Below are positions 1 to 11,020 of a stretch of 64,000 bases of DNA, in pieces (position 1 is the stretch's first letter; every line of letters begins with the position of its first letter). Made by a program: the position numbers and the translations under genes. The stretch comes from Sophora flavescens (Eukaryota > Streptophyta > Magnoliopsida > Fabales > Fabaceae). The notes under the pieces were generated by a model. That model saw only the letters and a list, made by a program, of their open reading frames with translations. It ran no database searches and was not told where the DNA came from. Location: the NCBI GenBank assembly GCA_030762895.1, contig CM061063.1, forward strand, positions 71,793,836 to 71,857,835, given 5' to 3'.

Positions 1-1140
1 TGCAGGCATAATGACTTATGGTTCATTCACTGTTGTATTTACTTCTCATGTACTCCGAATGTTCCCAACATTCCTTCACCTGTCCAGCTAAAACCCCAGT
101 TTCCATCAGGTTCCAACCCAAATCATTAGCCTTGTTAACAGGTCAATAGCTTAGCTTCGTTCCCAACCCCATGATAAGCATATCCATATATCATAGCAGT
201 TCAAGACACTACATTACGGCCACTGATAGCATTAAAAAACTTGCAGGCATCTTTAATGTTTCCACACATACCATACATGTCTGTGATGCAAGAAGCCACA
301 TGAAGATCAATTCAAAGCCAAGTTTGATAACCCAAGAATGGAAATATTTGCCTATGTCCAACGCTGCTAAGCCAGCAGCAGCTGAGAGCCTGAGACACAG
401 CTGGATAATCATTGTGGACCCATGGAGTTAACATGACACTCCAAGAGATAACATCTTCCTCTTTCCTGGAAAAGAACAAAATTACCACGAGAGCATTCAA
501 AGTTTCTTGTTTAAATGCTGCATACATGTTAATCAGGGCGCTTGCAACAAATGAATAATATTTAAATCCTACCTTCCAGATATAAGAATGGACTTGTTTT
601 CCTACATCAAGTGCCTTGATTTCTGCAAAGCCTGGATAACACAAATTATGGTAGGTTTTGAAGATTGAATCATATCGCGGAAGATCCCAGAGCCTCTACA
701 AAGTGCCCTGATTCACTCCATCCAGATATGGTAGTACTAGTAGATCAGCAAAACTCATTTAGTATTCGCATCTTCTTGAAAACCAAATTTGCATCATGAA
801 TAACTCTACATCTAATATGCATCTCAAGAAGAGCATTTTCTAAGCCCAACATAGGAATCAACAAGAGCCCCACCCACCTTGTTGAAAATCGGAAACATCA
901 GCACAGAGAAACCAAAATCGCTGGGGTGCATCCAGGATTGACACAGGCCAGGAAACAAGCTCAGACCAAATTCATGTTGCCCCACGTGGATATAACATGA
1001 AACCAAACTCGGTTCAGGAATTTCATCAAACATGTTATGTACATTCTCGAGTTCTCCAATATCGCAATCAAACCCCACCATACTGTTCTGTACAAAGAAT
1101 TCCTGTTCCTCCAAATGCAATTATCCCAATGTGGTCAAAT
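1..1140 (-). pseudogene. PPR protein pseudogene, copy A
   Basis: Reading right to left on the minus strand, fragments of a PLS-type pentatricopeptide protein appear in different frames. Around 1110-830 are FVQNSMVGFDCDIGELENVH and FDEIPEPSLVS, around 620-430 are KALDVGKQVHSYIWKVGF and SALINMYAAF, and around 400-320 are AAAGLAALDIGKYFHSWVIK. These match the helix pairs of plant organelle RNA-binding PPR proteins, many of which take part in RNA editing. Frameshifts, small deletions (a WTILLS-like stretch kept in the second copy is missing here) and stops break it, so it is not functional. It runs off the left edge of the window. The same sequence recurs in pieces at 33798-33937 and 40895-41640 (copy B). 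Confidence 0.8.
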
Positions 1141-1561
1141 GCACTCATATAGAAGGTTGGAATTGAATTGATGTCTCTTTAACTGGTAAGAAACCTTCAC
1201 GCATGGTTTGAGCATTTCAACAGTAGCTTGGGGAAAACTCACCTGGAAACATACAAGAAGGAAGAAAGAAATAAGACACTTTCAGACTTTGGTAAACAAT
1301 AGCTTTACTAAAATAACAAGACCTCTTACTGAATCAGAGGTCGCCTGGCACTCAGGCAGTGGCATAATAAGTAAGTCACCTAACACTCAGTTTTTGGTTC
1401 TTTCGAAAACAGGAGGGAAGGAAAAAAAAATGAAAGAAAATGAGAAAAAAAGGAACAAGTCATTTGTTTGGTTCTCTTAGAAAAGGGAAGGAAAGAAGGT
1501 TTTTAATTGGCCCGAAAAAGCTTTTTCGTGATGGATGGATGAGAGAAAGACTATCTGTAAT
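1141..1561. other. Non-coding spacer
   Basis: A-rich sequence with no recognisable gene. A 90-codon open frame at 1208-1480 is lysine-rich and A-rich and resembles no family I know, so it is not called as a gene. Confidence 0.5.
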
Positions 1562-1874
1562 ACCTGGTTAATACAGTTCAAATATATTATTAATTACGTT
1601 TAATAAATGTGATTAATAGATGTAATAAGATGTCACAACTCATTAATCATCTATTGAACATGATTAACCACATATTTAAACTACATTAACCATGATGTTT
1701 CAGGTGTTCAAATATACATGGGGTCATGTATATTTGTTGTTAATACAGTTCAAATATGTGGTTAATTACATTCAGTGGATGCTTAAATAGACGTAACAAG
1801 GTGACACAACTCATTAACCATCCACTGAAGTAATTAACCACATATTTGAACTGTATTAATCAGATATTCCAGGT
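1562..1874. mobile_element. Inverted-repeat (MITE-like) element
   Basis: The segment begins ACCTGG and ends CCAGGT. The motif TTAATACAGTTCAAATAT lies near the left end and again at about 1740, and its reverse complement lies near the right end. Two inverted-repeat modules (about 1562-1705 and 1738-1874) sit side by side, so the whole stretch can fold into nested hairpins. No coding capacity. I cannot define a convincing target duplication, so the superfamily is open. Confidence 0.6.
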
Positions 1875-2358
1875 GTCGTCCAGATGTGCAGAATCCAGAT
1901 GTAAAAATTACATTACTCATAAAAAAAATTGAAAAGAAAGAGATGGAGGGAGGTGGATGGAAGAAAGGATCCAAACCCAAGGAAGAATGGACGGATCGCT
2001 AATTGTAGCAATTTTGATTAAAATGATTGTTGCACCCCTCAAAAAGTTGTCACATTCTTCAACCATTTTTCAATTTTTTGCCTCATTTGTGGGAAGGGAT
2101 TCTATCTTGTGAATTTTCCTCTGGTGGAATCTGGGTCCTTTATTGAATAAGTAAGAGAGTGTGTGTATTAAAAAAAGGAGAGAGGGGATTTATTTATTGA
2201 TTGAGATTTTGTGTGTTTGGTTTGCTAGTCAAAGCCTTTCAAATATGTTTCTCCAAGGGTCAAACACAGTTTGACTGAAAAAAAATGATGTTTGGCTTCA
2301 AAGGTGTAAATTGCTTCTGACCCCCAAAACCACGTTCAACCTGAAGCAAGATTTTCTA
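1875..2358. other. Spacer with a dispersed repeat
   Basis: No gene seen. About 1985-2085 resembles 46310-46425 in the same orientation: both contain GATTAAAATGA, a run ending GCACCCCT or ACACCCCT, and GTGACATTCTTCAACCAT-like sequence. It is therefore part of a dispersed repeat family of unknown class. Confidence 0.5.
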
Positions 2359-2762
2359 GCTTCCACGGTGCTACAAAATTGATTATGCATGTCAGGTAAA
2401 CTCCCTTCAATAACTCTCTTTATTACCCTCAATAACTCCTATTCCATTTTCATATATGGATGGTAACAACTACTTTCAAAAGGGAATGTTTCTTCCTACC
2501 TTGTTCAATGCTATGTGAATGTAACGTTTATCACCTTTTCCAGCTTATTTACCTGATATGCTTTGTGTTCACCTACCTTCATTAATGTGCAATTTCTACA
2601 TTCAGCTGCTGTGTTTGGTTATATGTTTGAAGGTGTGAAGCTGCTGCTAATTGCCCATCTCACACATTATTTTGGAGCATCTTGTTTGAGCATCTTCTTC
2701 TTCCTCAAAGGTCCCGAGGTAACTTATACCTTTATTCTTTATCACGGTTCTTGATTCCTTAA
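2359..2762. repeat. Left copy of 405-bp direct repeat flanking the CACTA element
   Basis: This stretch, from GCTTCCACGGTGCT to GATTCCTTAA, is nearly identical to 11021-11438. The main differences are a 13-bp insertion in the right copy and a few substitutions. It is continuous with host sequence on its left and abuts transposon sequence on its right. Confidence 0.9.
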
Positions 2763-2784
2763 AAATGATTGCTTTTTACTTCAG

Positions 2785-3122
2785 TTAAAAATGATTTTTT
2801 ACGTCAGAATACTGTCTGACGTAAATACAGCTGACGTTAATAGTTAATATTTCAACGTCAGTTGAGAATTGACGTTAAATATAAAACTATTAACGTCAGT
2901 TGTTTAATAAACTGACTTTAAACATATTACCTATTAACGTCAGTTCTTTAATAAACTGACGTGAATTTTGTTAAAACTAACGTCGGTTGTGGTAAAGAAC
3001 TGACGTTAACGGTTTAATTTTAACGTCAGTTGTTTATTACAACTGACGTTAATAGTGTACTGTATTATTTTATAAAATACTATTAACGTCAGTTGTTTGA
3101 TACAACTGACGTTAAAATTTTT
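2785..3122. repeat. CACTA left subterminal repeats
   Basis: About a dozen copies of the 10-12 bp motif AACGTCAGTT or its complement in about 340 bp. Most are arranged as head-to-head dyads with a short variable spacer (for example 3021-3054 and 3084-3117). They are the likely binding sites for the element's DNA-binding transposase subunit, by analogy with En/Spm TNPA sites. Confidence 0.8.
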
Positions 3123-3948
3123 TTTTTTTTTAAATTCAGTTTTAAAATATCACTCCCCTCAGCTATCCTTGCATCAGTAAATATCCCACTAACACAGAAT
3201 ATCACACACATTACAGAATTGCAAACACATAACTATCTACAAGTATATATATATTAATTTTAGTCTCTAATGTCTAAAAACAAAACTACCAATCTAAGGA
3301 TATATATATATACATGTTATTAATTAGTTTCTAAAGTCTAACAAAAAAACTATTCATCTAGGTATTGCGGAGGTATATTGGTAATTCCTTTTTTAGCCGC
3401 ATACTTGAAGAAGAATTCAGCAAAGCGCATCCTCAAGTCTCTAAAGTCATCTTCTTTAAGAGGCGATTGGTCGTTAAATGCCTACACACGTTCAAATAAT
3501 AACAATAACATTAACGTAAGTCATCTTCAAAACTATAATATATAATTTAACAAGTTGTTTAAATATTACCTTATTCCATCCATTCGTAATAGATGCGGAG
3601 ACTATGTTCAGCATATGAAGCATCACATAATAGCCGCACGACCACCCATCAATTTGAAATCGAGACTACGAACAAAATTAATTTCAATGTCAGTTGAATA
3701 TACATATAAATTAGTAATTATAATATTAATGATTTGATAAATAAACTACCAAACCTTGAGGTAGGTCCATTCAGGATTTGCCTTAGCCCTAGAAGTCCTA
3801 CTTCTCCCGTTGGCGCAACTTATGCTACTCGCCTTCAGCGCGCTATCATAAACAAATAATCATGTCAATTAACAAATTCATATATCATGTGTGTAATAAA
3901 CTAAAAGCAACTGATATTAAAACTTAAACTAAATTTAAGATTAGTTAC
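3123..3948. other. CACTA interior, non-coding or intronic
   Basis: AT-rich sequence between the left subterminal repeats and the last recognisable exon of the second CACTA gene. Short reading frames here are not recognisable. It may hold 3' exons and introns of the Ulp1-like gene. Confidence 0.4.
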
Positions 3949-6331
3949 TTACTTATTTACAGCTTCCACCACCACCTCTGGCAGCTTTTGGTGGAGAGAG
4001 CATAAGAATGTGACAGTATGCCTAGACGGGTGAAGTACTAACAACTGCCAATGGCTTTTCATACAGTAGGGAGCCAGATATAATTCTTTCTGATTGTCTC
4101 CCAACAAGCTCCCTATGTATTTACTAAATTCATCGCCAGGAAAGAATTCGGGCACAAGGATTGTCGGATCTAAGAAGCCGTAAACTGATGCAACGCCCTT
4201 ATCAAGCTGAAGACGATGGAGATACCTAAGATATGAAAAGGTGTGGATGTTAATTACATAACATATATATTGAAATTAAAATAAATTATTAAATGGAAAA
4301 ATACCAAAAATAAATAAGTTATAAAATTAAACTTAACTTACGTGCACTAGAGACTCAAAACTGTGCTGGCCATCCAGACATTATTTCTGCAGGCGGTCCC
4401 GAGATCGTCACCACAGAAGTTAAATATCCTCTGTTGATCTGGGCGTGCCACCCATCCATCGTACTCCAATGGACATTCAAAAACCTCAAACGCATAATCC
4501 TCACCAAGTGAGAACATACGAGTGATAGGTGACAGCAACACCGACGTCGACTTGGCCTTCAGTTTTGGAAAAATAAAATAGATAAGTTGTTGATAATTAA
4601 AAAAACACAAGTAATTATTTGACTAATTTGGACATTAATAATGAATACATACCTTTGTTAAAATTTCAAGCTCACGTCGTTTGAAGTCCAACTCAAGCTC
4701 ACGCCTTTTCGTTTCCAACTCATGCTCAAGCTCATGCGTTGGACTTCCAACTCCCACTCCCTAGCTGCCAACTCATTGTCCTCCACATGTGCCCTACTAT
4801 TACTCTCTTTTGTGCTCACATGTGAAGGGTTGGCATGCCCTGCAGTGTCCTGGGATGAACCGATGGAGGAAAGCTCTATGGCAAGCGTCTGCTTGAATTC
4901 TGGGTTGGATAATAAGCTTTGCATCAGATGTGTTGTAATAGCAGGGTTGGAGATGAGCTGTTGAGTAATGTCAGCCAAAATTATAACTTCATCGACCACC
5001 CGCTTTCGTGAAGCAGACGTGCATAATATTCTTTGATGGTCACGTTCCCAGGAACACCGATAACCCGACCGGGATGGTCTTTCTTGCCTAGAGCGGTCAT
5101 CAAGACGTCCTGCCGTCCAGAAGGGACGAATGAGCCCTGGGAGGATTGTGCTTTAAGATCCATCTTCAATGAAAAAAATGAAAAAACGTGCAAGTGAAAA
5201 GTGTTAAAAATATCTATACAAATAGCAATTGAAATGAAGTTAATTATTTACTTACAATCTTATCTGCCACTTCGCGAGTGGCATCAACTTTAAAAGATCT
5301 CGTCTTTGTCATGCGGCCGGCTAACCAAACATCCTCGCGGTCGATGGCCGGCGGAGGACTTAATGGTGTACCCTCAGGCACCTCTCCTCTTTCAATCCTA
5401 GCAGAGTGTTCTTCCTGCTGCACCCTCAGCCTATCCGCCATCATCTGCTCGATCCGAGTCTGGTACCCACCCTGAGACATGGTGTGGCGGTGGACGTTCT
5501 TCGCCTGATTATGCCGACCCTTATATGCCTTAGCCTATTAAAACAAAAACACATAATTAAATATAGTTAAATGATCTATAATAAGCATACAAAATTAACT
5601 TAATCAACCAACCTGAAATTCTGCATCCTGTCGACTCCTAGCAAACCTATCCCAAGTATCCTGATCAATCCAGGGATAATCCGAGAATATTTTATCAAGC
5701 CGCTTCTTCCCAGATACATAGTACCTGGTAAGATCATGCTTGAACCCATTCCAACCCTTTGATGCCATTTTCATACATTTATGACGATGATCATCGTCAT
5801 TTGGCACAGTCCAAGATACCTACACATTAAATACATAACAACCGGATGAATTATAACTCGGATAATTATCTAATAATATAAATCAAACGAATGTAAAGGT
5901 AAAATACCGTGATAGCCTCCCAAATCTGATCCTTAACGTTCTGTGGAACGTCATTCCAGTGGTTGTAGTTGATGCTTACGTAATGCTTCGCTTGTAGAAA
6001 CACCCACTTATTAAATTCTTTAGCACGGGGTCCCTGGGCATTTAGATTAGCATCGAAGGACACCTCAATCTTCTGTCCGCTTTGCCTGTCCTTCTCTAGT
6101 TTCTTCAACGACGTGGCTCCTCTACCCCGTTTCCTATGAGCCTGTGATATCTGTATGGACAAAAAAAATGATAAAATAGAGGGTTGTAACATTATAAACT
6201 TACATTAAAAAGAAGGACTAAAGATAGTATATAACATGTAAACTTACACTAGAATCAGGTGTATCCGCGATCGGGTCCTGCGTAGGCCCCACAGTGTCCT
6301 CCCGTGCATGTGGGCTATCCGACTGATCCAT
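3949..6331 (-). pseudogene. CACTA second gene: Transposase_24-like plus Ulp1-like remnant
   Basis: On the minus strand a start at 6331 (MDQSDSPHARED...) is followed by exon-like segments separated by AT-rich introns. Segment 6152-5910 has TSLKKLEKDRQSGQKI and EFNKWVFLQAKHYVS. Segment 5822-5605 has KGWNGFKHDLTRYYV and WDRFARSRQDAEF. Segments at 5480-5244, 5193-4981 and 4999-4658 follow. The first ones match the plant En/Spm Transposase_24 family. Segments 4610-4347 and 4215-3949 match a Ulp1/C48 cysteine-protease-like domain: HWQLLVLHPSRHTVTF holds the usual catalytic His. The position where the family has the catalytic Asp (LDSL-like) reads FLCSLH, so that residue appears lost. Exon limits are approximate, and the C-terminal catalytic Cys region is not found. 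Confidence 0.65.
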
Positions 6332-6436
6332 ATTGTATACCTGTTCAGAAACAATATATATTTATTAACATAGGTTATAAATCAAAATAAATACAGAAGT
6401 ATAAATAAAAATAAATGTATACTAAGTTTAAACTAC

Positions 6437-7447
6437 CTATATCAATATCCTTTCGTGATGATCATCACGAGTGGCATGTACCTCGTCCACCTGTGTCTCC
6501 TCGATTATAGTAGGCATGTTTGTTGAAAAAGAAGGAGTCTCAGGAATATCAAGATTTGAATCTTGATTTTCATCACTACCATTATACACGCTTTTTCCTT
6601 GGAGAACCACGGACAACCTTTTGTTAGAAGGATCAGTGATGTAGAACACTTGTTTTGCTTGGGAAGCCATTATGAAAGACTCATTTATATGACCTAACTT
6701 GTTGAGGTCTACCAATGTGAACCCCAATTCGTCGGTTTGTACACCACCGTTACTATCAACCCACTTACATTTAAAAACCGGCACCGTAAGCTTAGTGTAA
6801 TCAAGCACCCAAATATCTTCAATATATCCAAAGTAAGGTGTCGGTGCTTTAACGGGTTTTGTGTCCTTTGCACTAGAGAAGTGCATTGCTTCGACCACGA
6901 TCATAACCCCACTATTTTGCATGGTACTCTTGTTATCTTGTTCCTTTGTATAAAAGGAAAAGTTATTGATGTCGTATCCGCTCCAACATATGACGTTGAA
7001 GCTAGGCCCACGTGCTAGCCATCTTACGTCATCAGAAGCAGTACTACCATCCTTAAGCATTTCTTCCTTGAACCATGGTAAGAAAGTCTTGTTATGCTTG
7101 TTCAACAACCACCTTTCGCTCATTCGAGGGTTTTCTTGATTGACTTTTCTTTTATGTTCAAATAAGAAAGGCTGAACACAATCGATGTTGTTCAATACAT
7201 ACAAATGTGCTTGAAGCACTTCCTCCCGACCCTTGCTATTAATTCTTAAGCCATGTGTACCCTTAGGAATCAAATGAGTACGTATATCCTTCACTGTACA
7301 TTTCCTCGTATTCAAACACTTGACACAAGGACAACAGAACATTCCATTACTATTAGGAACATTCCTTTGAGCAAATTCTATAAATTCTCTCACCCCCTTC
7401 AAATACTCAGCACTAGTGTGCTTACAAACCATCCAACTACGATCCAT
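6437..7447 (-). pseudogene. TNP2-type transposase remnant (Transpos_assoc + DUF4216, catalytic core deleted)
   Basis: A single open frame of 336 codons read from the methionine at 7447 (MDRSWMVCKHTSAEYL). The open frame itself continues upstream to 7618, but this Met is where family similarity starts. Residues 1-75 form the Transpos_assoc domain, with GVREFIEFAQRN and the cysteine motif CPCVKCLN. It then passes to AHLYVLNNIDCVQPF and ERWLLNKHNKTFLPWF, which in full-length TNP2 proteins lie after the DDE region. After that comes DUF4216: FGYIEDIWVLDYTKL, VPVFKCKWVD, ASQAKQVFYITDP. Several hundred residues of the Transposase_21 catalytic core are missing, yet the frame is preserved, so an internal deletion joined the flanks in phase. 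It is the 5' gene of the element. Confidence 0.75.
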
Positions 7448-7540
7448 AACTAGATATGTTCTGTAGATATACAAAACATATATCCAATATAAGGACAATA
7501 CGGGAGATTGAAAACTGGTTTTTGAAGATTTCCAAGAACT

Positions 7541-7660
7541 GGTCACGGCCTGGCAGTGATGTCCATCATGGCCGTAACGTGCCAACTGAAATAGACCCTC
7601 ACAGGCAGAACTGTTCACGGCCTAGCCGTGATGAGCATCACGGCCGTGGTAGACCAACCA
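7541..7660. repeat. Two CACGGCC palindromic repeat units
   Basis: Two units, each with a CACGGCCT(G/A)GC(A/C)GTGATG-like palindrome followed by a CATCACGGCCGTG-like one, lie just upstream of the TNP2-remnant start. The same composite unit forms a tandem array at 60662-60935 next to the TATA box of the Gypsy element. Confidence 0.8.
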
Positions 7661-8040
7661 GCAGAGCAACATACACTCAAAACCAAAAATACAGTCATTC
7701 CAAACAACTCAAACTCACAGTTTCAAGTTTCAACTACTGAGACTACAGTTTCAACATACATGCAAAACCAAAAATAAAAAAATGTGCCCTAAAGACTCAC
7801 CAGGAATAGGTGCTCACGTGGTGGTGGGGAGGGGAGCTCGAGCGGTGGCCAACGTTTGATGTGGTTACTGAGAGCAGAGGGACAAGGAGAGTTAGTGCGC
7901 GTGAAGGGGTAAAAGAGAGATGTCAAGTTATTGCATGCAAAGAATGAGCGGGAAAGACAGAGTTAGGGGTTAAGAGTGTACCTGACGGTGATGGCGAAGA
8001 AGCCCTAGCGGTGGTTGCGGTGGAGATGAGCGCGCGATTA

Positions 8041-8048
8041 GGGCAGAA

Positions 8049-8079
<31 letters not shown>

Positions 8080-8100
8080 GAGAGTGAGAGTGAGAGTTGA
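8041..8100. repeat. GAGAGT microsatellite
   Basis: About ten tandem GAGAGT or GTGAGA hexamers inside the CACTA element. The serine-leucine frame they create on the minus strand is an artefact of the repeat. Confidence 0.9.
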
Positions 8101-8204
8101 GAGTGACAGTGAGCGTGATGAAAAGAGGAGAACAGAGACGTACAGTGAAGTGCAGAAGTCGTGCGGGTGTAAACGTTATAATCAAAAACCATAAATAAAA
8201 CAAC

Positions 8205-8390
8205 ATTTTACGTCAGTTGTCTTAAAAAACTGACGTTAAAAGTCATTTTTAACGTCAGTTGTATTAAACAATTGACGTTAAAAGTCATTGTTTAACGTCA
8301 GTTGTCTTAAACAACTGACGTTAAATATTAATATTTTTTTATTTAAAAACACTTTTAACGTCAGTTGTTAAATACAACTGACGTTAAAAT
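8205..8390. repeat. CACTA right-arm dyad repeats, first cluster
   Basis: Four consecutive 30-35 bp dyads at about 8207-8238, 8248-8281, 8292-8324 and 8354-8387. Each is AACGTCAGTTG, a short variable loop, then CAACTGACGTT. Further dyads occur near 9387-9482, 9671-9770, 10825-10912 and 10960-10990. Confidence 0.85.
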
Positions 8391-8399
8391 TGTTATGCA

Positions 8400-9180
8400 A
8401 AAATCATTCCTTTGACCAATGACTACTGTGCCTCACCCGTGCACATAATTGTTACCTAATCCTCTTAATGAGATAGTCTCTCTTCTCTATATAAAGTGTC
8501 ATTCTTCTGTATCAGTCTGTAATACAGCCTCTTCTTTTCCTCTATATTTCGTGCGTTTTCTTTTCCTTCACAAAATGGCTCTGAGAGACTTTTGTTAAAT
8601 ATTAAAGGTCTCTGTCTTAATGGTCAAAAAACTTCTGAGGTTGTGTAAATCACATAGCATGGGTGATAAATTTGTATAAATCACGTAGTGTGATTCCCTC
8701 ACTTTATTTCATCCCAGTCATCCCTTTCACTCTGCTTTCGCTGCGAGAGACTGTGGATTCAAGTTAGGGAGGTGATGCAAAGATCCATTTCATTTTGCTT
8801 TCGCATCTAGTGATTGTGGATAAAATAGATGGATCGGAGCATCATGGAATTCACGTGAGGGAGGAGATGCATCCATTGGAATTTCTGAGGACAGGACTGA
8901 GAAGAAAATGATGTTGAAGCAGAAACTTTTTTATATTTTAGGGCTATGTTGCATAAATTTTTTATCTTTTAATCATGTAATTGTAACTTATGAATCGCTT
9001 CAATGAGATACGATTTGATTATACATATATAACTTGATGTTGAAGCATAAACTTTTTTATATTTCAGGGCTATGTTGCAGAAATTTTTTATCTTTTAATC
9101 ATGTAATTGTAACCTATGAATCGCTTCAATGAGATACGATTTGATTATACATATATAACTTGTTTTATGTTAAAGTGTTT
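8400..9180 (+). repeat. CACTA right arm, unit 1 of a duplicated captured-looking segment
   Basis: A TATA-like CTATATAAAG at 8487-8496 is followed by ATGGCTCTG at 8575 (stop after seven codons). Then comes sequence shared with 10040-10575, including GTCTTAATGGTCAAA, GAGGTTGTGTAAATCACATA and GGAGGAGATGCATCCATTGG. The 3' portion (ATGTTGAAGCAGAAACTTTT onward) is itself tandemly repeated at about 8909-9035 and 9037-9165. No family recognised. Confidence 0.6.
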
Positions 9181-10030
9181 ATTTATCTTAATTTGCACAA
9201 GAATTTGTTTACTAATTCAAGCTAATTAATTAAGATTAAAAATAAACTTGTTTAAAAAAATGTTTAGAAATAAACTGCACTATCTATATGGATTGACCTG
9301 TGTTAAGAGTGACAACATGTCATATCAGATAGGGATATAGGATTATTTACGTCATCTATTTATTTAACTGAAGTAAAAATCACACTTTTAACGTCAGTTG
9401 TATAAACAACTGACGTTAAAAATAAATATTTTTTATTTTAAAAACACTTTTAACATCAGTTTTATTCAACAACTGACGTTAAAAGTGTATATGTTTCTGT
9501 AAAAACATTCATTTCTTTGACTACTCTGCTACTTACCCATGATTGTTGTGCTACTTACGCATGCACATTGTAACCTATAATAATCTTTATGAGCATTAAG
9601 TTTATACCTAGACTTAAAATATAGGATTATTTACATCAACTATTTATTTAACTGAAGTAAAAATCACACTTTTAACGTCAGTTTTATAAACAACTGACGT
9701 TAAAAATAAATATTTTTTATTTTAAAAAACTTTTAACGTCAGTTTTATGCAACAACTAACGTTAAAAGTGTATATGTTTCTGCAAAAACATTCATTTATT
9801 TGACTACTCTGCTACTTACCCATGACTGCTGTGCTACTTACCCATGGACATTGTAACCTATAATAATCTTTATGAGCATTAAGTTTATACCTAGACTTAA
9901 AAGTTTATTTCTTCCTATTCCTTCGTGCGTTTTCTATTCTGCACGTTTATAATATATGACTGCCAACTCCCAATGTGCCTTGGAACCTAATGCTCTTAAT
10001 TTTTTAGCAACTTACGACGCCTAGTAACTT
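9181..10030. repeat. CACTA right arm, internal tandem duplication
   Basis: About 9330-9600 and 9620-9900 are two direct copies. Each has a pair of AACGTCAGTT dyads, then GTGTATATGTTTCTG, then TTTGACTACTCTGCTACTTAC. There are no genes. Confidence 0.7.
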
Positions 10031-10039
10031 CATCCCCTG

Positions 10040-10575
10040 CTCCTATAAATAGCTTCCTTCCTTCCTTTTATTTTTCTGCTTCACAATATGGCTCTGCCAT
10101 GGAGATTAACTTCATCACTCTTTCTTCCTATTCCTAGACTCAAAGATTTTTGTCTTAATGGTCAAACAACTTTTGAGGTTGTGTAAATCACATAACATGG
10201 GTGATAAGGTTGTGTAAACCACATAATGTGGTTTGCTCACTTTATCATCCTTCCGGAGAATCATCAGTTACAATTCCAAAACCTCAGCTTTGGAAGCAAG
10301 TGACTGTTCCAAGGCCATTGCCGAAACAGATCGAGTGCACCCTTCACTCTGCTTTGGCTCCAAAGTGACTGTGGTTTCAGATGGAGCATCAAGGACTTCA
10401 AGTAAGGGAGGAGATGCATCCATTGGAGTTTCTAAGGACAGGACTGAGAAGAAAATGATGTTGAAGCAGAAACTTTTTTATATTTTAGGGCTATGTTGCA
10501 GAAATTTTTTATATTTTAATCATGTAATTGTAACTTATGAATCGCTTCAATGAGACACGATTTGATTATACATAT
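10040..10575 (+). other. CACTA right arm, unit 2: promoter-like start and exon-like ORFs
   Basis: TATAAATAG at 10044-10052 is followed 36 bp later by ATGGCTCTGCC at 10088. That ATG opens a 32-codon frame (MALPWRLTSS..., ending ...TTFEVV) that stops in GTTGTGTAA. A second open frame at 10233-10553 codes SALEASDCSKAIAETD and GGDASIGVSKDRTEKK with exon-like composition. The arrangement looks like a promoter and gene piece captured by the transposon, as Pack-CACTA elements do. I do not recognise the donor gene, and coding status is uncertain. Confidence 0.4.
10044..10052 (+). promoter_or_regulatory. TATA-box-like motif
   Basis: TATAAATAG, 36 bp upstream of the ATG at 10088. The corresponding motif in the sister unit is CTATATAAAG at 8487-8496. 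Confidence 0.4.
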
Positions 10576-11020
10576 AACTTGTTTTATATTAAGTGTTTAT
10601 TTATTTTAATTTGCATAAGAATTTGTTTACTAATTCAAGCTAATTAATTAACATTAAAAATAAACTTGTTTAAAAAAAAGGTTTAGAAATAATTAAACTG
10701 CACTATATGGAGTGATCTGTTAATAAGAGTGGCAACAGGGAGATGACAACGAAAGAAAAATAGGAATGAGTAATATAGGATTATTTACCTCAGTTATTTA
10801 CTTAACTGAAGTAAAAATCACACTTTTAACGTCACTTGTATAAACAACTGACGTTAAAAGTGTTAATAATTCTTGCAAATCACTTTTAACGTCAGTTTAT
10901 TACACAACTGACGTAAATAGTGATTTAATATTTACAAAACTGCCACCGCCTCATTTTTAACGTCAAACATATGGTCAACTGACGTAAAACGTTCCCGTAT
11001 ATTACAATATGTCCACTAGT

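Noticed and set aside
2563..2754. 63-codon plus frame in the 405-bp flanking repeat
   Set aside because: I do not recognise the protein. The right copy of the repeat carries indels that break the frame, so coding is unlikely.
7923..8206. Two overlapping minus-strand frames rich in Ser-Leu or Ser-His
   Set aside because: They are translations of the GAGAGT microsatellite and have no other support.
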